Below, piece by piece: positions 17,232 through 26,143 of a stretch of 64,000 nt of DNA (positions are counted from its first letter, which is position 1; every line of letters starts with the position of its first letter). The stretch is from Veillonella sp. VA139. GTDB taxonomy: Bacteria > Bacillota > Negativicutes > Veillonellales > Veillonellaceae. The DNA lies in contig NZ_RQVL01000001.1 in assembly GCF_003992005.1 (NCBI RefSeq), forward strand, positions 62,001 to 126,000, given 5' to 3'. The translations under genes were made by a program, and so were the position numbers. Below the pieces are notes generated by a model. The model made no database searches. It was not told the origin of the DNA and was given only the letters and a program-made list of their open reading frames with translations.

Positions 17232-17366
17232 TCTAATGCCTCCTTTACAATGTACACTATGGCATAGTATATACCTTTTTTTTATGATAGGCTAGTAGTT
17301 TATTTCTGAAAGAGCCTCATCTTTTCTTAGATATGCCTATATATCTTTCTAGTAGGAACACACAAA

Positions 17367-17412
17367 AGCGCCATATGGTTCTAACTACACGTATTCAGAA
17401 CCATATGGCGCT
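17367..17412 (-). terminator. Terminator of the receptor-importer-TonB operon
   Basis: A perfect 16-bp inverted repeat (17367-17382 with 17397-17412) followed on the minus strand by TTTGTGTG. It lies 44 bp after the tonB stop. The T run is short but the stem is the strongest in the region. Confidence 0.8.
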
Positions 17413-17455
17413 ATGTACTGCATCTAAGCTAATGCATAGATACATCTATTTATTT

Positions 17456-18172
17456 TTATAATGCAAAGCGATAGGTTCTCGTTGCATAGGCTCGAACTGG
17501 TCGTCCGTTTCTAGTGGCTGGCACAAAGGTCCATTGATACGCCACGCGCATCACGGCTTGCTCAAATTCAGGTTGTCCGCTACCTCCAATAATATCTACG
17601 GAGCTAACTGAACCATCTTTTTCTACTACCAATTGAACAACTACAGTGCCTGTTTTACCTTGGCGGAGCATTTTAGGAGGGTACGGTGCTTCTACATCAC
17701 TAACTAGAGATAAACTACCAGCATCGACAATCACTCCATCATCGTTGCCGTCTACCCCGTTACCATCTCCAGTGCCTTTGCCGTCGCCATCTCCGTTACC
17801 ATTTCCATTTCCATCACTAGGTTCCGTACCTTCTCCACCGCCTCCAGGATTTCCTGGAAGTGCTGATGGTGGTGCGACAATAGCTACATTTTTAGGTACT
17901 TCCGCTTTCACTTGTTCTAAAATTGCTTCTGCATCGGCTAAATTCGTAATCGGTGGTGGAATTTCACGTTTTTCAGTATGAGGCGCTGTAATAGCAGGTC
18001 CTGCACTCGGTTGTCCTGCGCTACCTTTATCCTCATGAACCAACTGCACCTCTACAATTTCATCCGATTCTGGTGTCGGAGTTTGGATATGCCCCAATAC
18101 GCCTAGAAGTACTACAAGACCTATATTCGTCAGTCCGGATATCACTGCGGGTATACGCCATCGTCTATCCAT
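17456..18172 (-). CDS. tonB: TonB-family energy transducer
   Basis: Carries proton-motive energy from ExbB/ExbD to outer-membrane receptors. One N-terminal membrane helix (residues about 10-27), a periplasmic linker, and a C-terminal TonB domain: PYPPKMLRQGKTGTVVVQL, then PEFEQAVMRVAYQWTFVPA and a final RTYRFAL. Part of the linker (residues about 108-146) is a run of Gly, Asn and Asp instead of the usual Pro/Lys/Glu stretch. It is last in the operon, 9 bp after exbD. It probably serves the receptor encoded first in the operon, and possibly others. Confidence 0.95.
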   Translation of the reverse strand: MDRRWRIPAVISGLTNIGLVVLLGVLGHIQTPTPESDEIVEVQLVHEDKGSAGQPSAGPAITAPHTEKREIPPPITNLADAEAILEQVKAEVPKNVAIVAPPSALPGNPGGGGEGTEPSDGNGNGNGDGDGKGTGDGNGVDGNDDGVIVDAGSLSLVSDVEAPYPPKMLRQGKTGTVVVQLVVEKDGSVSSVDIIGGSGQPEFEQAVMRVAYQWTFVPATRNGRPVRAYATRTYRFAL

Positions 18173-18181
18173 AGTACCTCC

Positions 18182-18586
18182 TTATTTACTATCTGTCGCA
18201 ATGGATACTTTAACAATACCCATTTGTTTCAATGTATCTAAGACAGTAACAAATGCGCCATATTCAGCTTTCGCATCACCACGCAAGATAACGACCATGT
18301 CATCGCCCTTCGCTTTTTCTGCTTGCAAGTACCGAATCATTTGGTCAAGCGTCACCGGTTGTGCTTCCACATAAATTTGTCCATTGCTAGTCACAGTAAT
18401 TGGAATTTTACGTTGCAAGTCCACTTTCGATGCCACCGCTTGTGGTAATTGAATTGGCACAGATTTTTGTACGACCATTGTCAACATACTCATCATGAAA
18501 AATACCAATAAAAAAAAGATAATATCAATCATTGGAATAATCATGAGTTTCGGTTTAGACGTAGTCCGTAAGGATCTAAGCCGCAT
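18182..18586 (-). CDS. exbD: ExbD/TolR-family biopolymer transport protein
   Basis: Small inner-membrane subunit of the TonB motor. One N-terminal helix contains the proton-carrying aspartate in PMIDIIFFLLVFFMM (residues 18-32), followed by a periplasmic domain with VTVTSNGQIYV-type strands. I placed the start at 18586 (134 residues) after AGGTGA; the open frame runs 16 codons further upstream, inside exbB. The start overlaps the exbB stop by 11 bp. Confidence 0.95.
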   Translation of the reverse strand: MRLRSLRTTSKPKLMIIPMIDIIFFLLVFFMMSMLTMVVQKSVPIQLPQAVASKVDLQRKIPITVTSNGQIYVEAQPVTLDQMIRYLQAEKAKGDDMVVILRGDAKAEYGAFVTVLDTLKQMGIVKVSIATDSK

Positions 18587-19190
18587 GGTTGTCACCTGCC
18601 AATTCCGCCATATACATAGCACTTGCATCTTCAATTTGGCTAATCAAAATATCTTGCTGTTGCACTAAGTATATATGTAAAATCAAAGCAATAATCGCCA
18701 CGATCAAGCCTGTCGCTGTAGCAATCAAGGCTTCCCCTACACCGCCAGTGATGGCAAATGGTTGTCCTTCAGAAATGGATAATACACTGAAAGAACCAAT
18801 CATGCCGGTTACTGTACCCAACAAACCCAACAAAGGAGCCATGGTAACGATGGATTCAATGTAGTTTAAATATTGACGTAATTTTGCAGATTCACTAATC
18901 GCTGCTGCTTCCAACAATTTTTCTTGTTGCTCTTTGTTGTTACCGCCACGAGCTGCTTCTGCAATGACATGGGTAGCCATCCCTTTGCTTGTTTCTTTTA
19001 AGGCTTGTAAGCCTTTCCAGTTGCTTTGTTGTACTAGTGGAATGATCGTTTCACGCAACGCATTCACATCATCTACCATAGAACGATAGAAACGCAAGCG
19101 CTCAACGAAAATAATCACAGCAATGAAAGAACAAAGTAACAATGGATACATTACATATCCACCCTTAATAAATAATTCAAATAATTCCAT
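18576..19190 (-). CDS. exbB: MotA/TolQ/ExbB proton channel protein
   Basis: Channel subunit of the TonB motor in the inner membrane. Three helices: residues about 13-30, 113-135 and 150-175. The conserved loop TMAPLLGLLGTVTGMIGSF and the GGVGEALIATATGLIVAI segment are present. 204 residues, the short ExbB form. It follows fecE after 96 bp, where an extra promoter is possible though I could not place one with confidence. exbD overlaps its 3' end. Confidence 0.96.
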   Translation of the reverse strand: MELFELFIKGGYVMYPLLLCSFIAVIIFVERLRFYRSMVDDVNALRETIIPLVQQSNWKGLQALKETSKGMATHVIAEAARGGNNKEQQEKLLEAAAISESAKLRQYLNYIESIVTMAPLLGLLGTVTGMIGSFSVLSISEGQPFAITGGVGEALIATATGLIVAIIALILHIYLVQQQDILISQIEDASAMYMAELAGDNHAA

Positions 19191-19286
19191 GTCATACCTC
19201 CTTATCCATGGTTCACATTCATACAGTATTTGTAACAGATCGAACTAGCTCTATCCTTACAATAGACAGCAACAAAGAGCCACTAC

Positions 19287-20057
19287 TTACTTTACTGTTT
19301 CCGTAAAAATAATATGAATAGAATCTTCTGTCGGACCTTCTACGATGCGACTATGTACACCATATAGGTTTTGAATAAACTCTGGTGTCAGCAACTCTTT
19401 TGGCGTCCCTGTGCCAACCACTCGTCCTTTTTCTAGAGCTACTAGACGATGACAGAATTGGGATGCCAAGTTTAAATCATGAACAGCCATCAATACAGTT
19501 ACGCCCGCATCACGAACGATTTCCAACATTTCCAATTGGTACTTAATATCCAAATGATTCGTTGGTTCATCCAAAATCAAACATGGGCTTTCTTGTGTTA
19601 AAACTCTAGCCAAGATTACACGTTGCTGCTCGCCCCCTGACAGGCTCAAGAAATTCCGTGTTTCCATATGGTCCATCCCCACCTGTGCTAAGGCTCGTCT
19701 AGCTATAGTATAGTCCTCTGACGAATCACCTTCAAGTAATTTTTTATGTGGCATGCGCCCCATAAGGACAATATCCATCACTGAAAAGTCAAATTGGTAT
19801 TGATTATGTTGCGCCACTACCGCCATTTGTAAGGCACTTTCACGGAAGGAAAGTTCATCTAAGGATCGTCCGTTCAGCTCAATGCGCCCAGCATTGGGAT
19901 GCAATGTACGATAGATACACTTTAACAGTGTACTTTTACCACTACCGTTAGGGCCTATTAGGCCGACAATTTCACGGTCTTGCACATCTAAATCTATACC
20001 TTGTAAGATTTGAGTTTGTCCAATGCCAAAGGCAACTTGTTCTACTTGTAAATTCAT
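19287..20057 (-). CDS. FecE-type ABC transporter ATPase (iron chelate/heme/cobalamin importer)
   Basis: Cytoplasmic ATPase of a type II importer. Walker A is GPNGSGKSTLL (near residue 36), signature LSGGEQQRVILARVL (near 137), Walker B LILDEPTNHLD (near 157), and the switch histidine lies in AVHDLNLA. 256 residues is usual for the FecE/HmuV/BtuD group. The ATG overlaps the permease stop (TAATG). The ligand, whether siderophore, heme or cobalamin, is not decided by this subunit. Confidence 0.95.
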   Translation of the reverse strand: MNLQVEQVAFGIGQTQILQGIDLDVQDREIVGLIGPNGSGKSTLLKCIYRTLHPNAGRIELNGRSLDELSFRESALQMAVVAQHNQYQFDFSVMDIVLMGRMPHKKLLEGDSSEDYTIARRALAQVGMDHMETRNFLSLSGGEQQRVILARVLTQESPCLILDEPTNHLDIKYQLEMLEIVRDAGVTVLMAVHDLNLASQFCHRLVALEKGRVVGTGTPKELLTPEFIQNLYGVHSRIVEGPTEDSIHIIFTETVK

Positions 20058-21112
20058 TAATTACCTCCGAACGCATAGGTTTGCTTAATCATTAAGTATA
20101 CAAAAGCTGGCGCACCAATCACAGAAATTAAGATACCAATCGGTAATTCCGTGTGAGGAATAATCGTTCTACTCAGTGTATCTGCTACCACAAGTAATAA
20201 AGCGCCTCCTAATGCAGAGATAGGAATTAAACCTTTATGATTTGTGCCTAAGGCTTGACGTACAATATGAGGAATCAGCAACCCAACGAATCCAATAATC
20301 CCTGCTGCATATACGGCAAAGCCTATCATAATAGAACTCATCACAAGATATAATTGACGATATCTATGTAGATCTACACCTAGGGTAATGGCTACTTCAT
20401 CACCTAGTAACATCAAGTTCAAAATGCGTGTTTGGAACCAGAAGAATACAATTGGCAATAGAATGACAAATAGCATAATGCCAATCAAATCCCAATTAGC
20501 CCCTGCTAGACTACCCATCATCCAGAAAGCTACGTTTTGAATCCCTTCTTTATCCTTCGCAAAATATACGATAATACTCGTAAAAGCACTGCAAACGGCG
20601 CTCAATGCCATCCCAGCTAACAACAATTTAATCGCATTAGCTCGGCCACCCATATTGGCAATAATAAGAACACCAAAGGATATGACCATAGCCCCTATGA
20701 AAGCCATAATTCCCACATATTCTTCACCAAAGGCAATGCCTACACCCATTAAAATGGCTACTGTAGCCCCTGTGGATGCTCCTGATGAAATGCCTAGAAT
20801 ATATGGATCTGCCAATGGATTTTTAACAATGGCTTGCATGATAACACCACTGACAGCCAGTCCCGCACCGACTAAAGCCGCCAAGATAACCCGTGGCATA
20901 CGCAACATCCATACAATATCATTCAAAGCTCCTTGTCGTGGATCCTCAATGGTAATGGTATCTACAAACTTTGATGCCACTACTTGCCACAATGTATGTG
21001 CTGGAATATGGACTGTTCCTAAAAATAAAGACCATGCCATACCCGCAATCAATAGGGCTATGAGTATAATTCCTACGCCCACCACTGTGAATGTATGTGT
21101 TCGATTACTCAT
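20057..21112 (-). CDS. FecCD-family ABC transporter permease
   Basis: Inner-membrane subunit with about ten helices for iron-chelate, heme or vitamin B12 uptake. Characteristic segments are RMPRVILAALVGAGLAVSG, NPLADPYILGISSGASTGA, and GFVGLLIPHIVRQALG, the loop that docks the ATPase. 351 residues. The start overlaps the binding-protein stop by 8 bp, and GGAGGT precedes it. A single permease gene implies a homodimer. Confidence 0.95.
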   Translation of the reverse strand: MSNRTHTFTVVGVGIILIALLIAGMAWSLFLGTVHIPAHTLWQVVASKFVDTITIEDPRQGALNDIVWMLRMPRVILAALVGAGLAVSGVIMQAIVKNPLADPYILGISSGASTGATVAILMGVGIAFGEEYVGIMAFIGAMVISFGVLIIANMGGRANAIKLLLAGMALSAVCSAFTSIIVYFAKDKEGIQNVAFWMMGSLAGANWDLIGIMLFVILLPIVFFWFQTRILNLMLLGDEVAITLGVDLHRYRQLYLVMSSIMIGFAVYAAGIIGFVGLLIPHIVRQALGTNHKGLIPISALGGALLLVVADTLSRTIIPHTELPIGILISVIGAPAFVYLMIKQTYAFGGN

Positions 21113-22136
21113 GAATACCTCCTGTAAAATTAGGATACAATCCGTGAATCATAAGATTCAATCCATCATGAACTCGAGTGCCTGCGCTGTATACCATAAA
21201 TAATGGAACCCCATGTACTCGATGATTACGTATGGCATCCACATGTTGTAATGTAGGATTCTTATATAGATTGTCTATGAGTGCCTCTTGCCGTTCATAA
21301 TCATCTTCCACTAGCACTAAAAAGATAACTGATGGATTTAAATGAATCAACTCTTCTGCATTGATTGTTTGCCCTGCCTCAGAAATGAGATGTCCTCCTA
21401 TTTCCTCTAGCATATTTCCTGCTAACGTTTCCTTATCATACACACGATACTGGCGTCCCGAATTTTCCAGTATTAAAACCGTATCCTTTGTGCTCTGCGC
21501 TTCTCCATAGGCTCTTGCTTCTGCCACTGCACGTTTCGTTCGATTCACCAACGCCTGCGCTCGTTCTTGTCTATTAACAATCGCCCCTAGATCAAGAATG
21601 TATTGATATTCACCCTCTACTGTTCTCTTAGATTTTTTATAGGATGATCTCGAAATATAGCTATCAATGCCTCGTTGTGCCCAGAAATCTGTACTCTTCC
21701 AATTATTCTTCTGAAAGGTAGAATACCAGCCCACAAGCAAATCTGGTTCCCACAGTAATGTAGTTTCTACATCTGGAATTTCCATGCTTTTATAGGGAAT
21801 CTTTTCGTAAGCATCACGATATTCTTCTGCTATATATTTACTATCTGGTACTCCTATAGCTGCGATCATACGATCACCTACACCTAAAGCAAGCAACGTT
21901 TCTACCGAACTTTGCCAAACGCCCATGATGCGACGTGGTTCCCCTTCATAGGTAATCACTTGATCCGTGCCTTTACTCGTTAATTGATTTACCGTACGAG
22001 GTCCTACTTCATGGGATATAACAGCACTTTCCACATAGTCAGGCATAGGAACGAACTCTTCCATACCATGCAAGTGTGCACTATACAATCCACCAAGTAG
22101 AGCCACCACAATGCCAGTTATATATATTTTCTTCAT
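21105..22136 (-). CDS. Periplasmic substrate-binding protein of the FecBCD/BtuF type
   Basis: Captures the ligand delivered by the outer-membrane receptor. The N-terminus has a short hydrophobic export segment (residues 3-20) without a lipobox cysteine, so it should be soluble periplasmic or membrane-anchored, as in diderms. The class III binding fold shows in RRIMGVWQSSVETLLALGVG, DVETTLLWEPDLLVGW and INAEELIHLNPSVIFLV. 343 residues. AGGTGAAAG precedes the ATG. A hairpin at 22154-22173 separates it from the receptor gene. Confidence 0.92.
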   Translation of the reverse strand: MKKIYITGIVVALLGGLYSAHLHGMEEFVPMPDYVESAVISHEVGPRTVNQLTSKGTDQVITYEGEPRRIMGVWQSSVETLLALGVGDRMIAAIGVPDSKYIAEEYRDAYEKIPYKSMEIPDVETTLLWEPDLLVGWYSTFQKNNWKSTDFWAQRGIDSYISRSSYKKSKRTVEGEYQYILDLGAIVNRQERAQALVNRTKRAVAEARAYGEAQSTKDTVLILENSGRQYRVYDKETLAGNMLEEIGGHLISEAGQTINAEELIHLNPSVIFLVLVEDDYERQEALIDNLYKNPTLQHVDAIRNHRVHGVPLFMVYSAGTRVHDGLNLMIHGLYPNFTGGIHE

Positions 22137-22153
22137 TCTTTCACCTAAATGAA

Positions 22154-22173
22154 AGAGCTACCAAGGTAGCTCT
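22154..22173 (-). terminator. Intercistronic hairpin between the receptor and binding-protein genes
   Basis: Perfect 9-bp inverted repeat with a tight loop, 14 bp after the receptor stop. On the minus strand it is followed by TTCATTT, a weak T run. It may lower transcription of the importer relative to the receptor, or protect the upstream mRNA. Confidence 0.5.
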
Positions 22174-22187
22174 CTCTAGAATCATTA

Positions 22188-24638
22188 TTAGAATTTGTAT
22201 TTGGCACCAATCATCATTTGACGTGCTGGCATTGCGGAACTACCTGGATCATATCTAAAGTTACTTGACGTTTCATAAGCTTGATTTGTCAAGTTAGTTA
22301 CTGCTATATAAGTAGTTAAATCTTTAGTTACATCATAGTTTAAGTTCCAATCTAGAATTAAGAATCTTCTAGCTGTAAATGCTTCAACATTAGCTCCTGT
22401 ATAATAGTTAATTAATAAGCCAGATGATAATTTACCTTTTTCGTAGTTCACATTCAATGTATAATGGTTCGCTGGACGTAATTTATTAATACCTGTATTA
22501 ATATCACCAGAATCATTATATCCCCAGCTTGGATCTACTACATAACCTGATTTTACTCCCCATTTGTCACTCAAATGGCTATAAGCAGCACCCACGGTCC
22601 AATATTGGTTTAATTTATGGTCTACTGTAATATTAAATGCCGTTTTCTTTTCTTTTGCATTAACTGCAGTACTTCGGAATCCTTGTTTTTGTACAGGTGC
22701 ATTATTTTCGTATACAGTCCATTTCGTAAAAATAGGCATGTACGCAATAGCATTAGTCATATCAGTTAGGCTATAATTTACACCTACTGTTGTTTTTTTG
22801 TTCCATGTTTTTTGATATCCTAATGTATACACATTACCTTTTTCATCATGCAATGGTGTTTTATATTCTCCATAGGTAGAAATATAGTCTTCAGAACGCA
22901 ATGGTCGTAATACTCTTGTCCAACCTGCGTATACACTACTAGTATCATCAAGTTTATACTGTACGTTAAGAGCTGGGGTTACAGCATGAGTTGCACCTTT
23001 TTGGGAAACTCCATTTTTTGTATAATTTCCATTATATACAAATCGTAATGCTGGGGTTATATCTAAGTTATCATTAACATGAATTTTATCTTGTACATAT
23101 CCATACAATGAATCCCGTCGCATAGTGTATTCTTTTATATCATAATTCTCATCGGTGTCATGATAATAATAACTGGCTTTATCATAGGTTACATTCCCAA
23201 TCAAATCATGTTTACCTAGGGATCTTGAAACTTGTAATTGAACACCGTATTTTTTCTCATCAGGAGGATATTTTGGTGCTGGGGCCTTACCACCTGTTTT
23301 AGCTACCCATGCCTCAAGGTCTGACATACTACCGCCAGGGAATGGAGCTAAATATTTTTTTATCCATGTTTTTAATGCCTCTTTATCTGTAGCTCCATTA
23401 GGAAAATCTGCATTAAATTGGTCTTGTATACTCGTATGTCCTGTTCCTGGTAAACTCCAAACATACTTATCTACATCTCCATACGTATGAAGTTGATGAT
23501 ATAAACGTATAAAGCTTTCCATATCAGCTTGACGATCAAATGTATATTTTACATCTATATCATTATTTTTGTATTGGCTAAACGAATTATATGCTAATCC
23601 ATCTAAAGCAAACAAATTATGATATCCTTTATTCACTCTTCCCCATACTGTAGAGTTTGGTTTTAATCTTCCTTGGTCATCTAATGTACCTACTTCTGCT
23701 GCAAAAATGATACGATTCCAATCAGCTTCGTTCCAGTATTGTAAATTTGGTGTTGAAATAGGGTATCCGTCTTTACCTTGTTGGTGATTAATAGACACAG
23801 TTAAACGATCTGTTTCACTGAAATCTTTATCGATACGGATATTGCCGCTTCTTTCATCAAAACGAGAACCACCTAGTGTACCAGTATCACCAGTATGTCC
23901 ATCACGGTATTTTGTATCATGAGACATGACACGATGTAAACCGACATAGTAGTGTAAGGAATTATCATTACCTGCACTGCCCGAGTAGGAGAAGTCATAA
24001 TTGTGTTTTCCCCATGATCCAGTAGAAATATCTAGGGTAGCCTCATTAGCCTCTTCCCCTTTGCGAGTGATAATGTTGATAACACCGCCTGTTGCATCAG
24101 AACCATACACAGAAGCTCCTGGCCCTTTAATTACTTCAATCTTATCGACTGCATTAATATTAATAACCTGGTCTAAATTAACGCCAGTGGATTTAGTACC
24201 TCGACCAGTTCTAGAACCAACGCGTGCACTTGTTACATTATCTACACGACGACCGTCCACTAATATAATAACTCTTGAATCACCATTAATAGAAATACCG
24301 TTATTAAATGGATCATATCCATATTCACCACCACGGTATCCTGGGTTTTGGAATGTTACCCCTGGAATACGTTTGATGGCTTCTGTTAAATCAGAATAAT
24401 GACGCTTTTCAATTTCATCACGAGTGATAACTTTCACGTCACCACCAGTACGATAGTAGGATTGTTCTGTCACTGTATTACCAAATTGGTCTTTAGAACG
24501 ATCCCCTTTTACTACCTTTGTATCTAATTGATAGTTGTCTAAATGCTCATCAAATGAGGCCTGCGCCCCCCCCCCGAAAGTGGTTAAAGCTAGACATGCC
24601 AAAAGAGCAGCAGAGATGCGTTTCCCTGTTGTATTCAT
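22188..24638 (-). CDS. TonB-dependent outer-membrane receptor with a poly-G tract in its signal sequence
   Basis: Outer-membrane beta-barrel (816 residues) that imports a metal chelate, heme or vitamin using TonB. The signal peptide (residues 1-27) ends AQA. The plug domain contains VIILVDGRRVD, INAVDKIEVIKGPGASVYG and GGVINIITRKG. The barrel ends in aromatic GAKYKF. I chose ATG 24638 because GGAGGTATATTC precedes it. Codons 22-25 lie in ten consecutive G (24566-24575 as C on the plus strand). With ten the frame is intact. Nine or eleven would bring a stop within about a dozen codons, so expression may be phase-variable. The ligand is unknown. Confidence 0.95.
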   Translation of the reverse strand: MNTTGKRISAALLACLALTTFGGGAQASFDEHLDNYQLDTKVVKGDRSKDQFGNTVTEQSYYRTGGDVKVITRDEIEKRHYSDLTEAIKRIPGVTFQNPGYRGGEYGYDPFNNGISINGDSRVIILVDGRRVDNVTSARVGSRTGRGTKSTGVNLDQVININAVDKIEVIKGPGASVYGSDATGGVINIITRKGEEANEATLDISTGSWGKHNYDFSYSGSAGNDNSLHYYVGLHRVMSHDTKYRDGHTGDTGTLGGSRFDERSGNIRIDKDFSETDRLTVSINHQQGKDGYPISTPNLQYWNEADWNRIIFAAEVGTLDDQGRLKPNSTVWGRVNKGYHNLFALDGLAYNSFSQYKNNDIDVKYTFDRQADMESFIRLYHQLHTYGDVDKYVWSLPGTGHTSIQDQFNADFPNGATDKEALKTWIKKYLAPFPGGSMSDLEAWVAKTGGKAPAPKYPPDEKKYGVQLQVSRSLGKHDLIGNVTYDKASYYYHDTDENYDIKEYTMRRDSLYGYVQDKIHVNDNLDITPALRFVYNGNYTKNGVSQKGATHAVTPALNVQYKLDDTSSVYAGWTRVLRPLRSEDYISTYGEYKTPLHDEKGNVYTLGYQKTWNKKTTVGVNYSLTDMTNAIAYMPIFTKWTVYENNAPVQKQGFRSTAVNAKEKKTAFNITVDHKLNQYWTVGAAYSHLSDKWGVKSGYVVDPSWGYNDSGDINTGINKLRPANHYTLNVNYEKGKLSSGLLINYYTGANVEAFTARRFLILDWNLNYDVTKDLTTYIAVTNLTNQAYETSSNFRYDPGSSAMPARQMMIGAKYKF
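24566..24575 (-). repeat. Homopolymer of ten G in the receptor signal-peptide codons
   Basis: Plus-strand run of ten C, read as G on the coding strand at residues 22-25. It is the longest C/G homopolymer I noticed in the window. Plus or minus one base leads to TGA or TAG shortly after. Confidence 0.95.
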
Positions 24639-24722
24639 GAATATACCTCCATTAATAATTTCGTACGCCCATACGAATTGATACATAGATTGCTTTAATT
24701 AAATTCTACAGCAATTAGAATA

Positions 24723-24752
24723 ATTATACTTCACCTTATCTTCATTTTGCAA
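24723..24752 (-). promoter_or_regulatory. Promoter of the TonB-dependent receptor operon
   Basis: Minus strand TTGCAA (24747-24752), an 18-bp spacer and a perfect TATAAT (24723-24728). The AATTA-TTC-TAATT inverted repeat just downstream (near 24711-24725) could bind a repressor, but it is not a clear Fur box. No cobalamin riboswitch is recognisable in the leader. Confidence 0.65.
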
Positions 24753-24944
24753 TTCTTTTTTCAAATATAACTTAATTTCATATTTAAATGTTTCTATATT
24801 CTATATATTTTTATTTTATAATATTTTATTCATAATGTTTACTAAAGTTCTATTAAGTTATGCCTACGATTCCCCGATTTCCACTAGAGCATTTATACGT
24901 TCTGTGGTACTATGAAGATGAAAGAACATCATCAGGAGGTATCT

Positions 24945-25820
24945 ATGCAACAAACCAATAAAAAAGGTCTTATCACTGCTTTAAGTTGCTATTTTATTTG
25001 GGGACTTTTACCCATCTACTGGGGACTTCTCCACCATATATCAGCCTATAGCGTACTGGCACACCGCATTATATGGTCTGCCCTCTTTATGTCCTTTGTG
25101 GCTATCGGACTGAATTACAAACAATTTAAGAAAGACTGCCTGCATTTAAGACAGAATATATCCCAATTGGGTCTACTGATTCTAGCTTCTATCTTCGTAT
25201 CTAGCAATTGGGGATTATACATTTGGGCCATCTCCAATAATCGCGTGATGGATACTAGCTTTGGCTATTACATCAATCCGTTACTAAATGTAGTATTAGG
25301 AGTATTGGTATTTAAAGAAAAGCTAACCTTCCCGCAGTGGTGTAGTGTGGGCTTAGCTACCATCGGTATCATCTTCATTTCACTACAAATGGGAAGCACT
25401 CCTGATTTAGCACTGGCCATTGCCTTAACCTTTGGTCTTTACGGCCTAGTGAAGAAAAAACTATTAATCCATCCTTTTACAAGCATCGCTTTTGAAGCTT
25501 GGCTCGTAGCCCCTTTAGCTCTAGCATACACGACGTATATCGACGCTAGTTCTTGGACAGCGTTTCAAAACGATTCTTATACAGCTGCACTATTCGTAAT
25601 CTCTGGTCTAACCACCTCGGCACCACTCGTTTTATTTACCTATGGAGCGCGATTATTACCATTAAACCTCTTAGGATTTCTCCAATACCTATCGCCCACC
25701 ATCGCTTTGCTTATTGCCATCTTCTATTTCGGTGAAAGTTTCGATACCAATAAAATGATTGCCTTTTCTTTCATTTGGGTAGCCCTTGGAATCTATACAG
25801 CATCGAATTATACTAAATAA
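24945..25820 (+). CDS. rarD: RarD/EamA-family transporter
   Basis: Drug/metabolite-transporter superfamily permease with about ten membrane helices and two EamA repeats (291 residues). The N-terminal CYFIWGLLPIYWGLLHHIS and VLAHRIIWSALFM are typical of RarD. ISSNWGLYIWA-like residues (SSNWGLYIWAISNNR) and the C-terminal LLGFLQYLSPTIALLIAIF also fit. ATG 24945 follows AGGAGGTATCT; the frame is open 11 codons upstream. It is a single-gene unit with its own terminator, divergent from the receptor operon. The substrate of RarD is unknown; the chloramphenicol link of the name is historical. Confidence 0.9.
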   Translation: MQQTNKKGLITALSCYFIWGLLPIYWGLLHHISAYSVLAHRIIWSALFMSFVAIGLNYKQFKKDCLHLRQNISQLGLLILASIFVSSNWGLYIWAISNNRVMDTSFGYYINPLLNVVLGVLVFKEKLTFPQWCSVGLATIGIIFISLQMGSTPDLALAIALTFGLYGLVKKKLLIHPFTSIAFEAWLVAPLALAYTTYIDASSWTAFQNDSYTAALFVISGLTTSAPLVLFTYGARLLPLNLLGFLQYLSPTIALLIAIFYFGESFDTNKMIAFSFIWVALGIYTASNYTK

Positions 25821-25825
25821 ATACA

Positions 25826-25859
25826 AACAGCCTGTGCATCCGATGCGCAGGCTGTTTTC
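25826..25859 (+). terminator. Terminator after rarD
   Basis: Arms 25826-25839 and 25843-25856 form a 14-bp stem with one G-T pair and a 3-nt loop, followed by TTTTC. Confidence 0.8.
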
Positions 25860-25974
25860 ATAGCATGACCTCTGTATTGTAAATAAACGCAAATACTCAT
25901 CAACATTTCCTTTTTTACAAAACTTTTATAATTCTGTATCCCTAGCAACTGAAAATTATTTTTATTTACTGTAT

Positions 25975-26143
25975 ACTAAACACATAAAAGGAATCGACTC
26001 CCCTGGGAGTACGCTCCCTATACTTTATTACGCTAGACCTATGGTATCTATATTTGTAGGAATGTCTGTATTCTTTCAGCCAACACAAATGACGGTGCCA
26101 TACCAATGATTATACTAATAGTAAACACAGAAAGGACTCGCAC
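25975..26143 (+). promoter_or_regulatory. Promoter and leader with mutually exclusive hairpins before the DUF438 gene
   Basis: CTGAAA, a 17-bp gap and TATACT (ending near 25978) make a fair promoter. The leader that follows holds ACTCCC, GGGAGT and CTCCC in quick order (25998-26022). The middle GGGAG can pair with either neighbour. A TGGTAT/ATACCA pair spans most of the remaining leader. No known riboswitch matches. Confidence 0.35.

Noticed and set aside
24640-24790. Cobalamin riboswitch or Fur box before the receptor operon
   Set aside because: I looked for the conserved B12-box and for the 7-1-7 Fur pattern; neither is convincing.
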